64,000 nt of DNA, taken from contig MNCI01009196.1 of assembly GCA_015680685.1 (NCBI GenBank), forward strand, positions 252,773-316,772, written 5' to 3'. Shown piece after piece: positions 31,101 through 43,479 of the stretch. Position 1 is the stretch's first letter. Every line of letters starts with the position of its first letter. Below the pieces are notes generated by a model. That model ran no database searches. It worked only from the letters and a program-made list of their open reading frames with translations, and was not told where the DNA came from. A program made the position numbers and the translations under genes. This stretch comes from Gnetum montanum (Eukaryota; Streptophyta; Gnetopsida; Gnetales; Gnetaceae).

Positions 31101-32416
31101 TGTTACAATCACAAACCTTGATCACTAAAATGAAAACCAAGGATTCTTGATGCAAACAATTTCCCAACCCCGAATCCCCAAGGCCTCCACAATAAAAATG
31201 GGATTCGAGATGCCCTATCTAGTCTAGTAGATCAACTAGGGACTTATGAGATGCAAAGTGTGGGAATATAAACAAATCTGAATAATGCACAAATAATAAA
31301 TTTATTTTTAAACACAAAACTCAAAACTTAAAATTTTATTGAGAAAATAATAAAGAATAAGTTAAATAAATGTGTATAAATTGTGCCTGGATGAGCAAAA
31401 AGAAGGGTTCACATGTGCAAGAGTTTAAATCCTATTGAAGCTGATGTGATCTACCTCACGATCCAGGTACTAAGCCACTCCTAATGCTATCAAACCTTAC
31501 TTTGGTGCTACAACCTTGGATATGCCATTTGGGTCACTACTAGGAGGTGAGAAAGGTGGAAATTTTGATTGTCAAATTGCTCCATGCTCGGGTTTGGAAA
31601 TCCCATAAGTATAGTGTTGACACAAAAAATCCACCAAAATCTCAAGGCCACAATGCTTCGATGCTGGGGTTCAAGAGAATGCATGGGAACTTATAAGATC
31701 TCTTGAGTGCTTGAAAATGTCCCAAGTATGGAATTGTGTGTATGCAAATTACTTGATAATGCTCAAAAATTGTTGAACTTTTTCAAAAATTGCTTAAAAT
31801 TCCATAACTGTGTAAGTGTTGAATATTGTCAAAAATGTTGAAACAGTAAATGGTGCTAGAGGTTGGATTTTATAGGTTCTTTGGGCCATCAATGGGGCTG
31901 CAAATTGGCCATGATTTGGTTACAAATTTGGCTAAAAATGGCTAAAAATTTACTGCAAATTGGTTACAAATTTACTATAATTTTAGATGAGATGGATGCC
32001 CAAATTTGGGAGGTTACTATACATAGTAAGTACTTCCCCCCATGGCCATTCCATTTACTATAAATAGTAACTAGGGCACACCTTCCACACTAAGATCTCC
32101 ACCATGCTTGTTGAAGTGGATAGTCAATGTTGAAGTATATGAATTGATGAATTTTACTTCTTATGGCTTCCATGTTGGGGGATTGAATTTAAAACGTCAA
32201 AGGGAAACTTTCTAGGTCTGGGGNTTTTTTTCACTTGGACAATGAGGCTTTGACCACTTATGAGGCTTTTTTCAGCCCCAAAAGTATAAAGTATGTGAAA
32301 TTGCCCTTTGTGGATTACACTTTTCACATTTACAATGAAATTTTTCTTCTAATTTCATGGGGTGAAAGCTAAATTATGAATATTGATTATAACATGCAAA
32401 ATTTTGTGGTGTTTTA
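31101..32416 (-). repeat. 5' LTR of C
   Basis: 1316 bp, plus-strand ends TGTTACAATC and GTGGTGTTTTA (the TG start mutated to TA on the minus strand). Aligns over its length with 23512-25137, minus the about 300 bp behind the N at 32224. No primer-binding site matched a tRNA with confidence at 31100-31080. Confidence 0.88.
32224..32224. other. Single-N gap hiding about 300 bp of LTR
   Basis: The sequence jumps from ggtctgggg to ttttttcacttggac. In the partner LTR those two points are about 280-310 bp apart (24668 and 24945), so the single N stands for real missing sequence, including most of the minisatellite. Confidence 0.8.
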
Positions 32417-35206
32417 GTGTTCCTTCAAACTTGGATTTAGGTACTTCCTAGTCTCTGGAAATACCAAGGCCCAGATACCTCCAAATAAACTCAGTGACTA
32501 TAGAGCAAACTAAGCATAAATGTGTGTTTACTATTGTGAATGTTGAAATTCTTAGGTTTGTGTATGAAACTATAATTGGCTATCATAAAAGAAATTTTAC
32601 TAACCTTGTCAAATACTATGAGTCATTAAATATTTCTATTTTGTTAAATCACTTAGTTTATATAGTCTCTATAGTACGTTGCTTGAAACAAGTAAAATTT
32701 CAAAAAAATGCTTGAGCACAATTTTTCCAAAATCTACTCCTAATTTCCCCAAGAGAGAGTTCCACAAGAAAACTAGAAATAGAGGGAGATTCAATAGATT
32801 TTAGAAAGAGAAAAAAAAAGGAAAGTAGATTCATGTATAATCTCAAGCATTAGGCAAGATAAATTAAACATGATAAACACTTCACAATAAAGTTATTCCA
32901 ATTCAATCTAAGTATTACAAATTATCCAAACCCTCCAAGTTCAACAAGCAATTTCACAAAAGATAATCTTATTAAACTACCAAGATGCTTGGTAAATGAC
33001 AAAGTACAAGCTTTTATTTGGCTAATTAATAGTCATCAAGAATTATAAACAATAGGGCTAGCAAAAAAACATTTGACAATTTCAAGATTGAAACATCAAG
33101 CTAATAAAATTTTTTTAAAATAAAGTTATTTCAAATCAAGTCAAAGTATCAAAGATTTTCTAGATCCTCTAGACTCAAACACACAATTTCATAAAGATAT
33201 CACTATTAAATTTCTCAAGAGGATTTTCAAAAATAACATAAGCTCTTATATGACAAGAAAAATAGAAGTCTAGGATTGCACAAAAATAGAGCTATAAGAC
33301 CAACTAGAAAATCCCAAAATTAAATGCTAAGAATAATACTATCTAGACCATTAGTGAAGCAAGTAAGACAAAATGGAAGAAAAGAACTCACAAGATTAAA
33401 ACAAAGCAGCTACATTAATGTCTTTATCAAGCCATGATTTACAATCTTCAATATATTTCTTCCCTAGTTCCTTCTCCCAATTCCCCTTTTTCTTCTACCC
33501 TTGAAGCTCCTTTTATATTCTAGGTAGTTACCCCAATCATAAGAGATTAAGGTAAATTACAAATATGTAGGATATTAACTTATAACCATCATAAGAAGTT
33601 GTAACTTCTATAGAAAATAATAAGAAATTTAAGCCATAGTTGGAAAGTGTCTTCTTAGTTACAAACATCATGGAGTTTTAGTTGTAATTATCACAGCAAG
33701 TTACAACTTTCGTGGGAAGTTTTAACTCCTATGGAAAATAAAGTTATATTTTCCAAGTGTCTGATAGTTACAACCACCCCTTTTTTATATATTTTTTGAT
33801 GCCATATTATTGGTGTCTATTACAATGTGAAACCATAAAATTAGTTGTTTTATATTAACTTATTTATGGTTTTTTCTTAAATAATAGATGCCATCGCAAA
33901 TAACACATGGCAAACCAACATCAAAGGCATTTCCAGCAAAAACATGCACTCTCCTCCACCTAGCCTTATGCATCACCCATGGCAAAATAATTCCTTCTTA
34001 CAATCATAAATTTGTAGGTTGTTGATGTTGCTGCTAGTCCACTCCACAATCCCCTGCACTAACTCCTGTAACTGCTACTCGAGAAACACAACCACACCGC
34101 CAAAGCTTACATAGAGTACTAAACCTAGCTTTTTCTCATCTAAACATTCCAAACATGTGTTTTTTTCTTAATGAAATTAGGTTTATTTTCTGAAATAAAT
34201 AAATACCAGAAAACTAGATAATGAACACCTAGCAGGCATTGTTCCATCCCTAGCACTGGTGATGAGTGATGACCAACAAAGACATAACTGGTACTTGAGC
34301 CTCTACAATTCTGCTCATATTTAACAATGAGAATGGCTTCTCACCTGCAAACATCAAGCCCTTCTACATCTCTTATCTTCCTGGAGTTAACTACTTCTTA
34401 GAGTCTAACGCATATCCTGAAAATTATGATTATCTATAATAATAAGAGGACATTGATTAACATCCAAGAAATATTTAACTTGAGTGGAAGAAATTTCTCT
34501 ATTACCATGAAAAACTAAGGCTCTGGAGTAGGAAAACTTATCATCAGTACTGGACAAAGAAAGTTGATGAAGGAACACCATGGTGTCAAAGCTAATTAGG
34601 GAAACCATGGCATTGTCAAGTAATCTATTGAAGGTGTGCAAGATCTCATTCTTAAGATGAGCAAAGTCCTCTGTGTTTGAGACACGGGTATTCACTGGTG
34701 GAATAATCAACTCTAGCATAGGGATTTAAGAAAATCCTACAAATGTGACACAGCAGAGGATTGTAGGGAAAAACTGGGATGCCAAGATGACTGGAATATG
34801 ATGATGATGATTATTCATCCATGCTACTCAAGGATTTGCACATGATCACTAGTGGAATTACTACCTTTACTACATCTGTTCTAGTATTCAGCCATGTGTT
34901 CCATGCCTAGTGAAGACCCTCTGTGACCTCTAAAATCCATTCTAGTTTCTATGTTATTACTAATCTTATTAATAAATTTAACATAACTAACCATCTTTCT
35001 ATGAATTGCCAAGGTGCACCATGATAATCATAATTATAGACCTTTTAGTCAATAGAGCCAAAGATAACCAGGATGTGTTAAATATGAGTTTGCTGCCTTA
35101 AATTTAATTTTTTCCATAATCACTCTTTTCTTATCAATAATAATTTATTTTTCAATGTTACAACCTTGTAAATTCTATTCCATGAAATGGCCAAAATGTG
35201 CCAACA
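32417..35206 (-). repeat. 3' LTR of B, main segment
   Basis: Continues 23393-23511 across element C; matches 38116-40875 almost throughout (for example gatgagtgatgacca at 34260 and 39938). Ends in ccaaca at 35206, immediately before the PPT. No gene. The short open frames 32494-32715 and 34405-34719 recur in the other LTR as degraded versions and are LTR sequence. Confidence 0.93.
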
Positions 35207-35221
35207 TTTCCTACCCTCCTT
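35207..35221 (-). other. Polypurine tract of B
   Basis: The minus strand reads aaggagggtaggaaa, directly against the LTR start TGTTGG. Confidence 0.85.
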
Positions 35222-35417
35222 AAAATGCTTAAAGAAATTTATGCAGGCTCTATTTTAAACTAAACTATAATTCAAGCTCTTTATTGAACCTTTTTACAAT
35301 GGAAAGCAGTAACTATTTTTGAAGTCAAATTCCCATTGAACTTAAGGTATGGTGGTATAAAAAACACATTCCTAAGAAATAAAAATGAAAACTATACAAG
35401 TGAAGCCATAGCATAAG
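35222..35417 (-). other. Short 3' internal region of B
   Basis: No gene seen. Confidence 0.5.
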
Positions 35418-35795
35418 CTACTCAACAGAATAGAAGAGAGTAGTCAAAGTGACCCTCATAGGAATCCTCTTATCTTGGATTCTATTGTACTTAATTTCTA
35501 ATACAATCCAAGATTTCTTCTCTTTCTCTTGTCTTATCAATGCTTCCACTTCTTCAACCCCCACATTATCCTTTGCAACATTATTTCTGAAAATAATCTT
35601 CTTCCATTTTTCAAATGTTGTTTTAATTCCAATACTCAAAGCTTTATATTCGGCCTTGTTATTAGTACAAGAGAAAGATAGAGGAATTCCCTTGAAAATT
35701 TTTGGATAATCATCATTAACTAAAACTACTTCAACTCGTACAATTTTTGAGTTACAAGGACCATCAAAGTATAATTTCCACTTGCTCTCATCCTA
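35418..35795 (-). pseudogene. RNase H1-type domain of B, truncated
   Basis: Y-F-D-G-P-C-N-S-K (about 35775) and S-F-S-C-T-N-N-K-A-E-Y-K-A-L (35690-35640) are the first two motifs (Asp and Glu) of the second RNase H domain of Tat-like elements. The rest of the domain (the G-D-S and D-A-L motifs) is not present; the frame runs on as unrelated sequence to a stop at 35418. It follows the protease directly, so RT is deleted between them. Confidence 0.7.
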
Positions 35796-35814
35796 AGCTT
35801 TCTCTATTTTCAAA

Positions 35815-36353
35815 TTATAAACTTCTTGAAGTGTGTAGTTTGGATTCAAAAGCTCTTGCTTTGGCAACATTATTTTTTCCATTTGAAGTAATGTTTTCAA
35901 TCATCAAAGGTTCACTATATATGTATATTTTATTTGGTTCCCCTTTCCAAGCTAGCCACATATGTGAATAATCTGTTGATATGTAACTAGAGAAATTTTT
36001 ACTCCAACTTCTACTTAACAAAAGGCTATGTGAATCAAGGATATCTACTACTTGAATAGTTACTCTACCTTTTATATGAGGTTCAGAAGTGATTTCTAAC
36101 AAAACATTTGACAATTGATCCATAATATTCACTCTACTTTGTCCACTTAAACAATCTTTTTATTGGATTTTTCAAGAGTCAAACCAAGTTTTTTGCATAT
36201 AGACAATGGCATAATAGTAGAGGTAGCTCTAGAATCAACCAAACAATTATGAAGATATTTGTCTTTTAACTTCATTATCAAAAGAAAAGTAGGATCTTCT
36301 TTATCAGGAGTACAACCATAGCTAGTTTTTGATGTCCTACTAATATTGGACAC
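35815..36353 (-). pseudogene. Retropepsin-like protease of B
   Basis: Frame 36353-36147 has C-L-V-D-S-R-A-T-S-T-I-M-P, the D-S-G active site with Gly changed to Arg (AGA). After one stop, frame 36132-35815 has D-S-H-S-L-L-L-S-R-S-W-S and H-M-W-L-A-W-K-G, the conserved sequence following this protease in gypsy polyproteins. Not functional as it stands. Confidence 0.78.
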
Positions 36354-37931
36354 ATAACTTAACTATGACTCTCTAACTCTTCCAATTACTTTATTAAGTT
36401 CTAAATATTTTCTCTATTAATCTCCTATCTATAATAATTGATATATGCTAATGTTGGCCTTAACATGTTTAGGATCCTCAATTAAATAATATTCTCCAAC
36501 TCCATAAAAGCCTAATTTCTTCATCCATTTATTAAAAGATTGATTTTGAGTACTTTTCTCCACTCTATCTTCTTTACCTTTATTTTTCTCTTTACGACTT
36601 GGTTCTAAAACCTTCCTCTTAGTGGATGGATCAAAAATAACATTTGAAGGCCTAGGAGTAGTTAACCCTTTTTTTTATCATAGATTATATCAATTTTCTT
36701 CATTGTTATTACACTCTTCATATGACAATATGTCCTCTTAAGAACTTGACAGAGAAGAGGTATCATTAGATTCATTTTCAAAAGATTTACTTGCGTAATA
36801 AACACTAGATAGCTCATTATCAAATTCAATATCAAGGAAGTTGGATATAGCAAGATCACTATCATCCTCATTGTCTACTAACTTAGTTTCTTGATGCTTA
36901 TGTTTCCTATTTTTCCTTCCTTCCTTGATTTTAACTTTTGCCAAAGCTTTTTCTAGTTCCACTATTTTGTTGGATAAGTCTTTCAGTAATTGTCCTTTTT
37001 TAGATTCTCTACTTTCTAACTCTTATTCTTTCTTAATATGAGATAGCCCAAGTAATTCTTTAAGTTGAGCAAAATATTGTACTAGGATTCTAATTTTTCT
37101 CCCCTTTTTTGAGTTGTGATATTTTCTTCATTATTCAAGTTTATCTACTTTTCTAACTATATAGCTTCACTAAAATGGTCATTCAGTGTTAGCAAGTTTG
37201 GAGTTCTTCTTAACTAGATTGAAATATTTGGATTCACAGCCTTAAGATAAGTGTCTCTAATCATTTCATCTTTTGGTCTATATTATCTTTGAAAGAGCCC
37301 ACAAATTCATTGAAATTTAATGTTGAAATCTCTAATTGACTCTTTAACTCCTTGCTTAGCTTGTACTAGCCCACACTACAATTACTATTGATTTAATTGA
37401 TTAGCAAACTAGGCCAAGAAAAGACTTTTCATGTCATCCCAACTTGTAATACTATAGCTTGGCAAGTTTGAATTCAAAATTTGAGCATATCCTTTAAATT
37501 TTCTACAAAAAACCTACGAGCCTAGTTTGATGTTGAATATTTACATCAGCTAAAGCTAACTCAAATAGGTGAATGTATTCTTTAGCCAAGTAAGCTTTTT
37601 TGTGAATAAAAGGCTTAGGCAAATATTTGTAAACTACCTTAGGAATATTGTTGCAGTTTGGAAACCCTAATGGTGTAACTCTTTGCCAAGGATTAACTTG
37701 TGGGATTTCCATCTTATTAGAATTCCTTTTAGTGGTTGAACTCTTATATTTCTTCAACCTTCTCCTATAGACTAACAAACTAGATAGCAGAGGTGAACTC
37801 CTTATGCTCCTAGTTTGTACTCTGCTACTTATTTCAAACTCAAAAACCTTTTTGTATTCTTCCTCTAATGAATAATCAATCTTATGATCAAAAAATTCTA
37901 AATCTTCTGAAGTACCAATCTGTTTAGTCAT
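36354..37931 (-). pseudogene. Gag of B
   Basis: ATG at 37931 (M-T-K-Q-I-G). The N-terminal 142 codons are open to 37503, with a basic patch and a P-x-V-x-Y-K-Y-L-P-K-P motif. The central retrotransposon-gag signature follows in broken frames: S-W-D-D-M-K-S-L-F-L-A, Q-A-K-Q-G-V-K-E-S-I-R-D-F-N and L-K-A-V-N-P-N-I. A Lys/Glu-rich coiled segment is at 36962-36738. Stops at many Trp and Gln positions. Confidence 0.75.
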
Positions 37932-38050
37932 TAACTCAAAATACTAGATAATTTTCTTTAAGGCTATCAAGCTCTTTGAATGTAATAGACTATTAACTTA
38001 TGAATTTAGGTAAAAAATGTTCTTTCCCTCCTTCTACCATCAAAAATAAC
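37932..38050 (-). other. Leader of B
   Basis: 119 bp between the LTR end and the gag ATG. On the minus strand tgatggtagaaggaggg follows the LTR by about 10 nt; I could not match it to a tRNA with confidence. Confidence 0.4.
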
Positions 38051-40875
38051 TATTGACAATCATTTAGGATAGCCAACATTATCCTTCAGACTTGTGATTG
38101 GTATCACAGGAAATGAAGGTATTCCTTCAAACTAGGGTTTAGGTGCTTGCTAGTCATTGGAAACACCAAGGCCCAAATACCTCTAAATAAACTTAGTGGT
38201 TATAGAATGAACTAAGCATAAATGTGTGTTTACTATTGTGAATGTTGAAATGCTTGGGTTTGTGTATGAAACTATAACTAGCTATCATAAAAGAAATTTA
38301 GCTAACCTTGTTAAATACTGTGAGTCATTAAAGATTTCTATTTTGTCAAATCACTTAGGTTGTATAGTCCCTATAGTACAATGCTTGAAATAAATAATAT
38401 GCTTGAGCACAATTTTGCCAAAATTTACTCCTAATTTCCCCCGGAGAGAAAGTTCCACAAGAAAACTAGAAACAGAGCAAGATTCAATGGATTTTAGAAA
38501 GAGAAAAGAAAGGAAAGCAGATTCATGTGCAATCTCAAACATTAGGCAAGATAAGTTGAACATGATGAAACACTTTGCAATAAAGTTATTCCAATTCAAT
38601 CTAAGTATTACAAATTGTCCAAATCCTCCAAGCTCAACAAGAAATTTCATAAAAGACAATCTTATTAAACTACCAAAATGCTTGATAAATGACAAAATAC
38701 AAACTTTTATTTGGCTAGTTAATAGTCATCAAGAATTGCAAACAATAGAGATAGAAGAAAAGCAATTAACAATTTCAAGATTGAAATATCAAGCTAATAA
38801 ATGTTTAAAAAATAAATCTATTTTAAATTAAGTCAATGTATTAAATATTTTCTAGATCCTCTAGACTCAAACATGCAATTTCATAAAGACATCAATATTA
38901 AATTGCTCAAGAGGCTTTTCAAAGATAACATAAGCTCTTATATGGAAACCAAAATAGAAGTCTAGAATTGCACAAAAATAGAGCTATAAGACCAATCAAA
39001 AAATCCCAAAAATAAATGCCAAGCACAATACTATCTAGACCATTAGCTAAGAAACTAAGATAAATGGGAAGAAAAGAACTCACAAGATCAAAACAAAGTA
39101 GCTAAACTAATGCCTTTAGCAAACCATACTTTATAATCTTCAATATATTTCTTTCCCAATTCGTTCTCCCAATTCCCTCTTTTCTTCTACACATGAAACT
39201 CTTTTTATAATGGCTTCTATGTAGTTACCCTCATCATAACAGATTAAGGTGAATTACAAATATCTAGGATATTAACTCATAGCCATCATGAGAAGTTGTA
39301 ACTTTTATAAGAAGTTATGAGAAATGTAAGCCATAATTGACAAGTGTGCTCTTAGTTACAAATATCATGGAGATTTAGTTGTAATTATCATAGGAAGTTA
39401 CAACTTCCATGGGAAGTTTTAACTCCTATGGAAAATAAAGTTATCTTTTCCAAGTGTCTAATAGTTACAACCAACCCTTTATATATTGATGCCTTCGTAT
39501 TGGTGTCTATTACAATGTGAAACCATAAAATTAGTTGTTTTATATTAAGCTATCTATGATTTTTTCTAAAATAATAGATGCCATTATAGATAACACGTGG
39601 CAAACCAACATCATAGGCATTTTCAACAAATCCACGTGCTCTCCTCCACCTGCCCTCATGCATTGCCCATGGCACAACAATTCCTTCTTACAACCATGAA
39701 TTCATTGGTTACTAGTGTTGTTACTACTCTGCTCCCTAATCCCCTACACTAACTCCTACAACTACAAGTTGCCAAACACAACCACATTATTGAAGCTCAC
39801 ATACAATACCGAACCCAGCTTCTACTCATCTAGCGTTTTCTTCTTGATGAAATTAGGTTCATTTTCCAAAATGAATCAATCCCAAAACACCAAGGATAAT
39901 GAACACCAAGCAAGCATTTTTCCATCTCTAGCACTAGTGATGAGTGATGACCAGCAAAGACATAACTAGTACTAGAGCCTCTATAACTCTACTCATATTT
40001 AATAATGAGAATGACTTCTAACCTACAAACATCAAGTCCTTCTACATCTCTTATCTTCCTGGAGTTGAATACTTCTCAAATCTTGACACAGATCTTGCAA
40101 CTTATGATTATCTACAACAATAAGAGGGTGCTAATTGACACCTAAGAAATCTTTAACCTGAGAGGAAGAAATTTCTCTATTACCATGAAAAACTAGAGCT
40201 CTTGAGTTGGGAAACTCATCATCGATACTAAATGAAGAAAGCTAATCAAGGAACACCATGGTGCCAAAGCTAATTAGGTAAACCAAGGCATCATCAAGCA
40301 ATCTATTTAAGGTGTGCAGGATCTCATTCTTGAGATGAGCAAAGTCCTCCACATCTGAAACACTTGCAGAATAGTCAACTCTAGCATAGGGATTCAAGAC
40401 AGCCCTACAAATGTGACATAATAGAGGATCGTAGGAAAAAACTAGGATGCAAAGATGGATAGAATCCAATGATGATGATCATTCATCCATACTACGTAGG
40501 GGTTTGCACATGATCACTAGTGGAATTACTGCCTTTAGTGCATCTATTCTAGTATTCAGCCATGTGTTCCATGCCCAACGAAGATCCTCTATGACCTCTG
40601 AATTCCATTCTAGTTTTTGTGTTATTCATGTTGCTTATAATAAATTTAACATAACTAACCTCCTTTCTATGACTTGCCAAGGTGCACCATGGTAATCATA
40701 ATAATAGACCTTGTAGTCAACAGAGCCAAAGATAATCAGGATGTGTTAAATATGAGTTTGCTACCTTAAATTTAATTTCCACCATAATTGCTCTTTTTCT
40801 TATCAACAATAATTTATTTCTTAGTGCTACAACATTGTAAAGTCTATTCCATAAAATGGCCAAGATGTTCCAACA
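38051..40875 (-). repeat. 5' LTR of B
   Basis: 2825 bp, plus-strand tattgacaatcattt to ccaaca. It preserves the empty target site of element C (gtatt at 38111-38115). The frame 38403-38831 is LTR sequence with a degraded counterpart at 32700-33100. By eye about 85-90% identical to the 3' LTR. Confidence 0.93.
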
Positions 40876-40880
40876 CTTTT

Positions 40881-41100
40881 CCTTCTAGAGCCATGGCCAT
40901 CTTCTACCCATCAATCCCTCAAAAATGTTTGTTGATCAACAAATATTAAGTTAAGCCATTCTTGAAGCCCAAAGCAACCGACACCAGTAACACCTTGGAA
41001 CAAGCTCACTCTATTTTTCAACTCTCCTCCTCTCCATAGTTGTGGGGGAGATAGCCATCCAAAACCATCATCATTTTTCACTTTTTTTTTACATCATTTT
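40881..41100 (+). pseudogene. Athila-like integrase tail of A1, second part
   Basis: ccttctagagccatggccat continues the A1 frame after the second copy of ctttt, matching 57428-57620 of E, including the conserved C-terminal stretch with S-P-P and, after it, the purine-rich tgtgggggagatagccatcc. Confidence 0.75.
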
Positions 41101-42420
41101 TTATATGTTTTCCATTATCTTGCATATTTTCTTTATTATTTTCTATAATATTCCTCTTTCTTTGTCTTTTTCTCTTTGCTTTTATTAATTTATTATAATT
41201 ATAGAAAATATTAGATTTTTTTATTGCTACTACAAATATAGAAAGTTACAAAAGAAAGTTATCAACCTTATTATTAATCAAGAAAATGATCAATTATTAT
41301 CTTTGGATTATGTTCACTATTAACAATCTGTTAATTTTCTGAAGATATCAAGCTTTGAGTTCATGACATCCATCCATTACATCTATTCCATGGAAATTAG
41401 TATCTGGGAAGCACGAGCTTCTTTCACATTAAAAATTAGGAATTAATGTTCTTAATACATAATGAACTGAGAAAGGACCAAGTGGGAATGGAAGATGGTA
41501 TGACCTTAAGGGGATTTGATATGGTTCCTCTCAACACTATTCTTTAATTCTGTAACATTCCATTGATATATCATCCCTCCTACTGTCAACCATAACATGA
41601 AGCATGTCTTTGCATGGTGTGATTCAAGTGAAAAAAATAAACATAGGAATTTTAAGCACATCCCTTAGACTAAATAATGAACTACAAGCATTGGTTATCA
41701 AACTGGAAAGATATGTTACCCATGCATGAAGGTACCCCTCTAACTAAGGCCCTCTCTACTTTCTTCTTCTCTTTTCATCTTCTCTTGAAGTGATGGTTAT
41801 CCTTTGGAATTGTCCTAGACTTTTGATTGATGCAAGAAGGGCATATGTTAATGCCAAGTCACAAAAAGTAGGATGGACTTGATCTTAACTTAACAAATTA
41901 CTACTGGATCCTCTTAACCAAAAATTCCACTAGCAACCTTATGTGACTAGGATGCCGATAATCTCTTCCACATCCTCTCTCTCTCTCTACCATTTATTCA
42001 TTCATGATTGATCACCTCACTACCTCATGCCATAGGGATATGTTTAGTTTTTTTTCTAGATCATATAACGCTTGGCCAATTATTGCTAGGTATGGGATTT
42101 AACTCAACTTGACCAATCATCATCTTTAGGGTTCAAAAACTCCTTATAATGAAGGTATGCAAGGGCAAGTGAGTCCTATGCCTACTTTGGGGAGGATCCA
42201 CTTGTATCCCTTTGGTCTAATTTCAATTAAATTCCCTACCAATAGTTCTTTAAATCATCAATGCTCCTGATAACATTTCCAAATCCACTCAAACTACTTA
42301 TCCTAAGCTAAACCTTCCCTATTCTATGTTTTTCTTCATAATTCTTCATCTTTATAGCTTCCATCAAGATCTTGTTTTGTAACAAAATTGGTGCAGAAGT
42401 CCTCCATTCCTTCATGTGAA
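41101..42420 (+). other. Post-integrase spacer of A1
   Basis: Aligned with 57630-59140 of E: AT-rich part (41100-41400), then gaaagatatgttacccatgc (about 41706) and the block ending near 42360. Contains a short ct repeat (about 41980). No gene seen. Confidence 0.6.
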
Positions 42421-42626
42421 AAATAGTTTAGAATAGCTATGTTGACACATCATGATGAGTTGATGTAGCACAATGAGTTAACATAGTATAAAAAGTCTAT
42501 ATATATGTGAGCTACAGGAGATTTGTGGTTTTTTGCATCTAAGAACCTTCCAAGCCTCATAACTCACACACCACTTATCTGTTTCATCCATTTTTCGATC
42601 CTCAAGCTACTAGAGGCAAGCTTTAT
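42421..42626 (+). promoter_or_regulatory. Internal LTR-like promoter module of A1
   Basis: gttgacacatcatgatgagt repeats, TATA box tctatatatatg (42496-42507), then about 115 bp later AGAG|GCAAGC (42612-42621), where the splice donor GT is changed to GC. It ends abruptly at the D LTR. Homologous to 59140-59385 in E. Confidence 0.55.
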
Positions 42627-43242
42627 ACTAACTACACCTAACTAATCCTAACATAAGCATCTATTCCCACTTGTCATACACATCCTGAACATGTTTAGCA
42701 GTTCTGGATTACCAAACATTAAGTATTATTGGGATTACCAAGTGTCAAGTGTATGCTCGAAGTGCTCATACTTATGTGCTTAATTAATTACTACTTAATC
42801 TAACTTAGTCTAGCTTAATTTAGTCTAATTAATTATTTAATTACCTAAAGCATTAAGGAAAATTTCATAAAACATTAAATGCATAAATAAATAATTATTC
42901 TATTTCAAAGTGCTACAAGGTTTATCAAAAGTTCATCTTTATTTCCACACATACTATTGTGCTGAGGTACAATAGTGTTTGAATAAAGATCCATACACTC
43001 TTAACTCTTACTGTGGGCACTTACAAAAACATTCTAACTTCCAAATGACAAAACTGCAAGAACTCTGCTACAACTAAGATAAGACATGCCATAAACATGG
43101 TGTGTGAGTGCATATTTATAGGAGAAAATAGACACTACATCGATAAGGTCACATCAATGCATTAAATCATGTGTCAATGGGGCCTAGTCAACCAAACCTA
43201 GTCAATAGGGCCCAGTTGACACAACCAATCAACAATTCATCA
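42627..43242 (-). repeat. Truncated 3' LTR of D
   Basis: 616 bp. It starts (minus strand) TGATGAATTGTTGATTGG after a PPT. TATA reading ctataaatatgc is at 43122-43111 and the U3 is full of catcgatg/gtcaatggggcc words (43133-43221). The last 270 bp or so of the U5 side are missing; the break at about 42627 abuts A1 with no element end or TSD. Confidence 0.85.
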
Positions 43243-43249
43243 TACCCCC
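43243..43249 (-). other. Polypurine tract of D
   Basis: The minus strand reads gtgggggta directly against TGATGAATTG. The same gtgggggta precedes the E 3' LTR (62727-62735). Confidence 0.8.
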
Positions 43250-43479
43250 ACAACTAAATTAAAACTCATCATTAAGTTATTTACAAATTTGGGAAGGTAT
43301 GGGATTATTGACTAATGACAAACATACAACAAACATAAACAATTACTAAGTGCCCAAGTGTATGGATACACAATCATTACAAAATTTGCTAGTGTTTAAG
43401 ACTACAAAATTGAACACTAGGAAAAAATTTGGTAAACACATTCTTATTTGATGACATGAAGATGATGGAGAAGATTAAA
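43250..43479 (-). other. 3' spacer of D
   Basis: Between the third ORF and the PPT; no gene seen. Confidence 0.5.

Larger units (their letters stand above)
23512..32416 (-). mobile_element. C: Tat-lineage element nested in B's LTR
   Basis: LTRs at 23512-25137 (3') and 31101-32416 (5'), minus orientation. The target duplication is gtttt (23507-23511) versus gtgtt (32417-32421); the empty site in B's other LTR reads gtatt at 38111-38115. The internal part holds leader, gag, protease and the C-terminal half of integrase; RT, RNase H and the integrase N-terminus are gone. Its PPT and LTR start match Tat1, so both belong to one clade. Confidence 0.9.
23393..40875 (-). mobile_element. B: non-autonomous gypsy element with 2.8-kb LTRs
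   Basis: LTRs begin TGTTGG and end CCAACA. The 3' LTR is 23393-23511 plus 32417-35206, split by element C. The internal part is 35207-38050 and the 5' LTR 38051-40875. The target duplication ctttt is exact (23388-23392 and 40876-40880), and A1's integrase tail continues across it. The internal region is only 2.8 kb and holds gag, protease and half an RNase H; RT and integrase are absent. Confidence 0.93.
17106..42626 (+). mobile_element. A1: Athila-like element carrying three nested insertions
   Basis: A1 sequence occupies about 17106-20758, 21645-23392 and 40876-42626. It holds gag, protease, RT, RNase H, integrase and the post-integrase module, in the order and with the sequence of E (52000-59380). 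It is truncated at both ends: the left misses its LTR and the N-terminal half of gag, and the right stops just after the splice-donor-like site at 42616. Insertions are the solo LTR (20759-21644) and element B (23393-40875), which itself contains C. All coding parts are broken. Confidence 0.85.

Noticed and set aside
38403-38831. 142-codon frame as a host gene
   Set aside because: Lies within B's 5' LTR; the equivalent stretch of the 3' LTR (32700-33100) is broken, and there is no domain.
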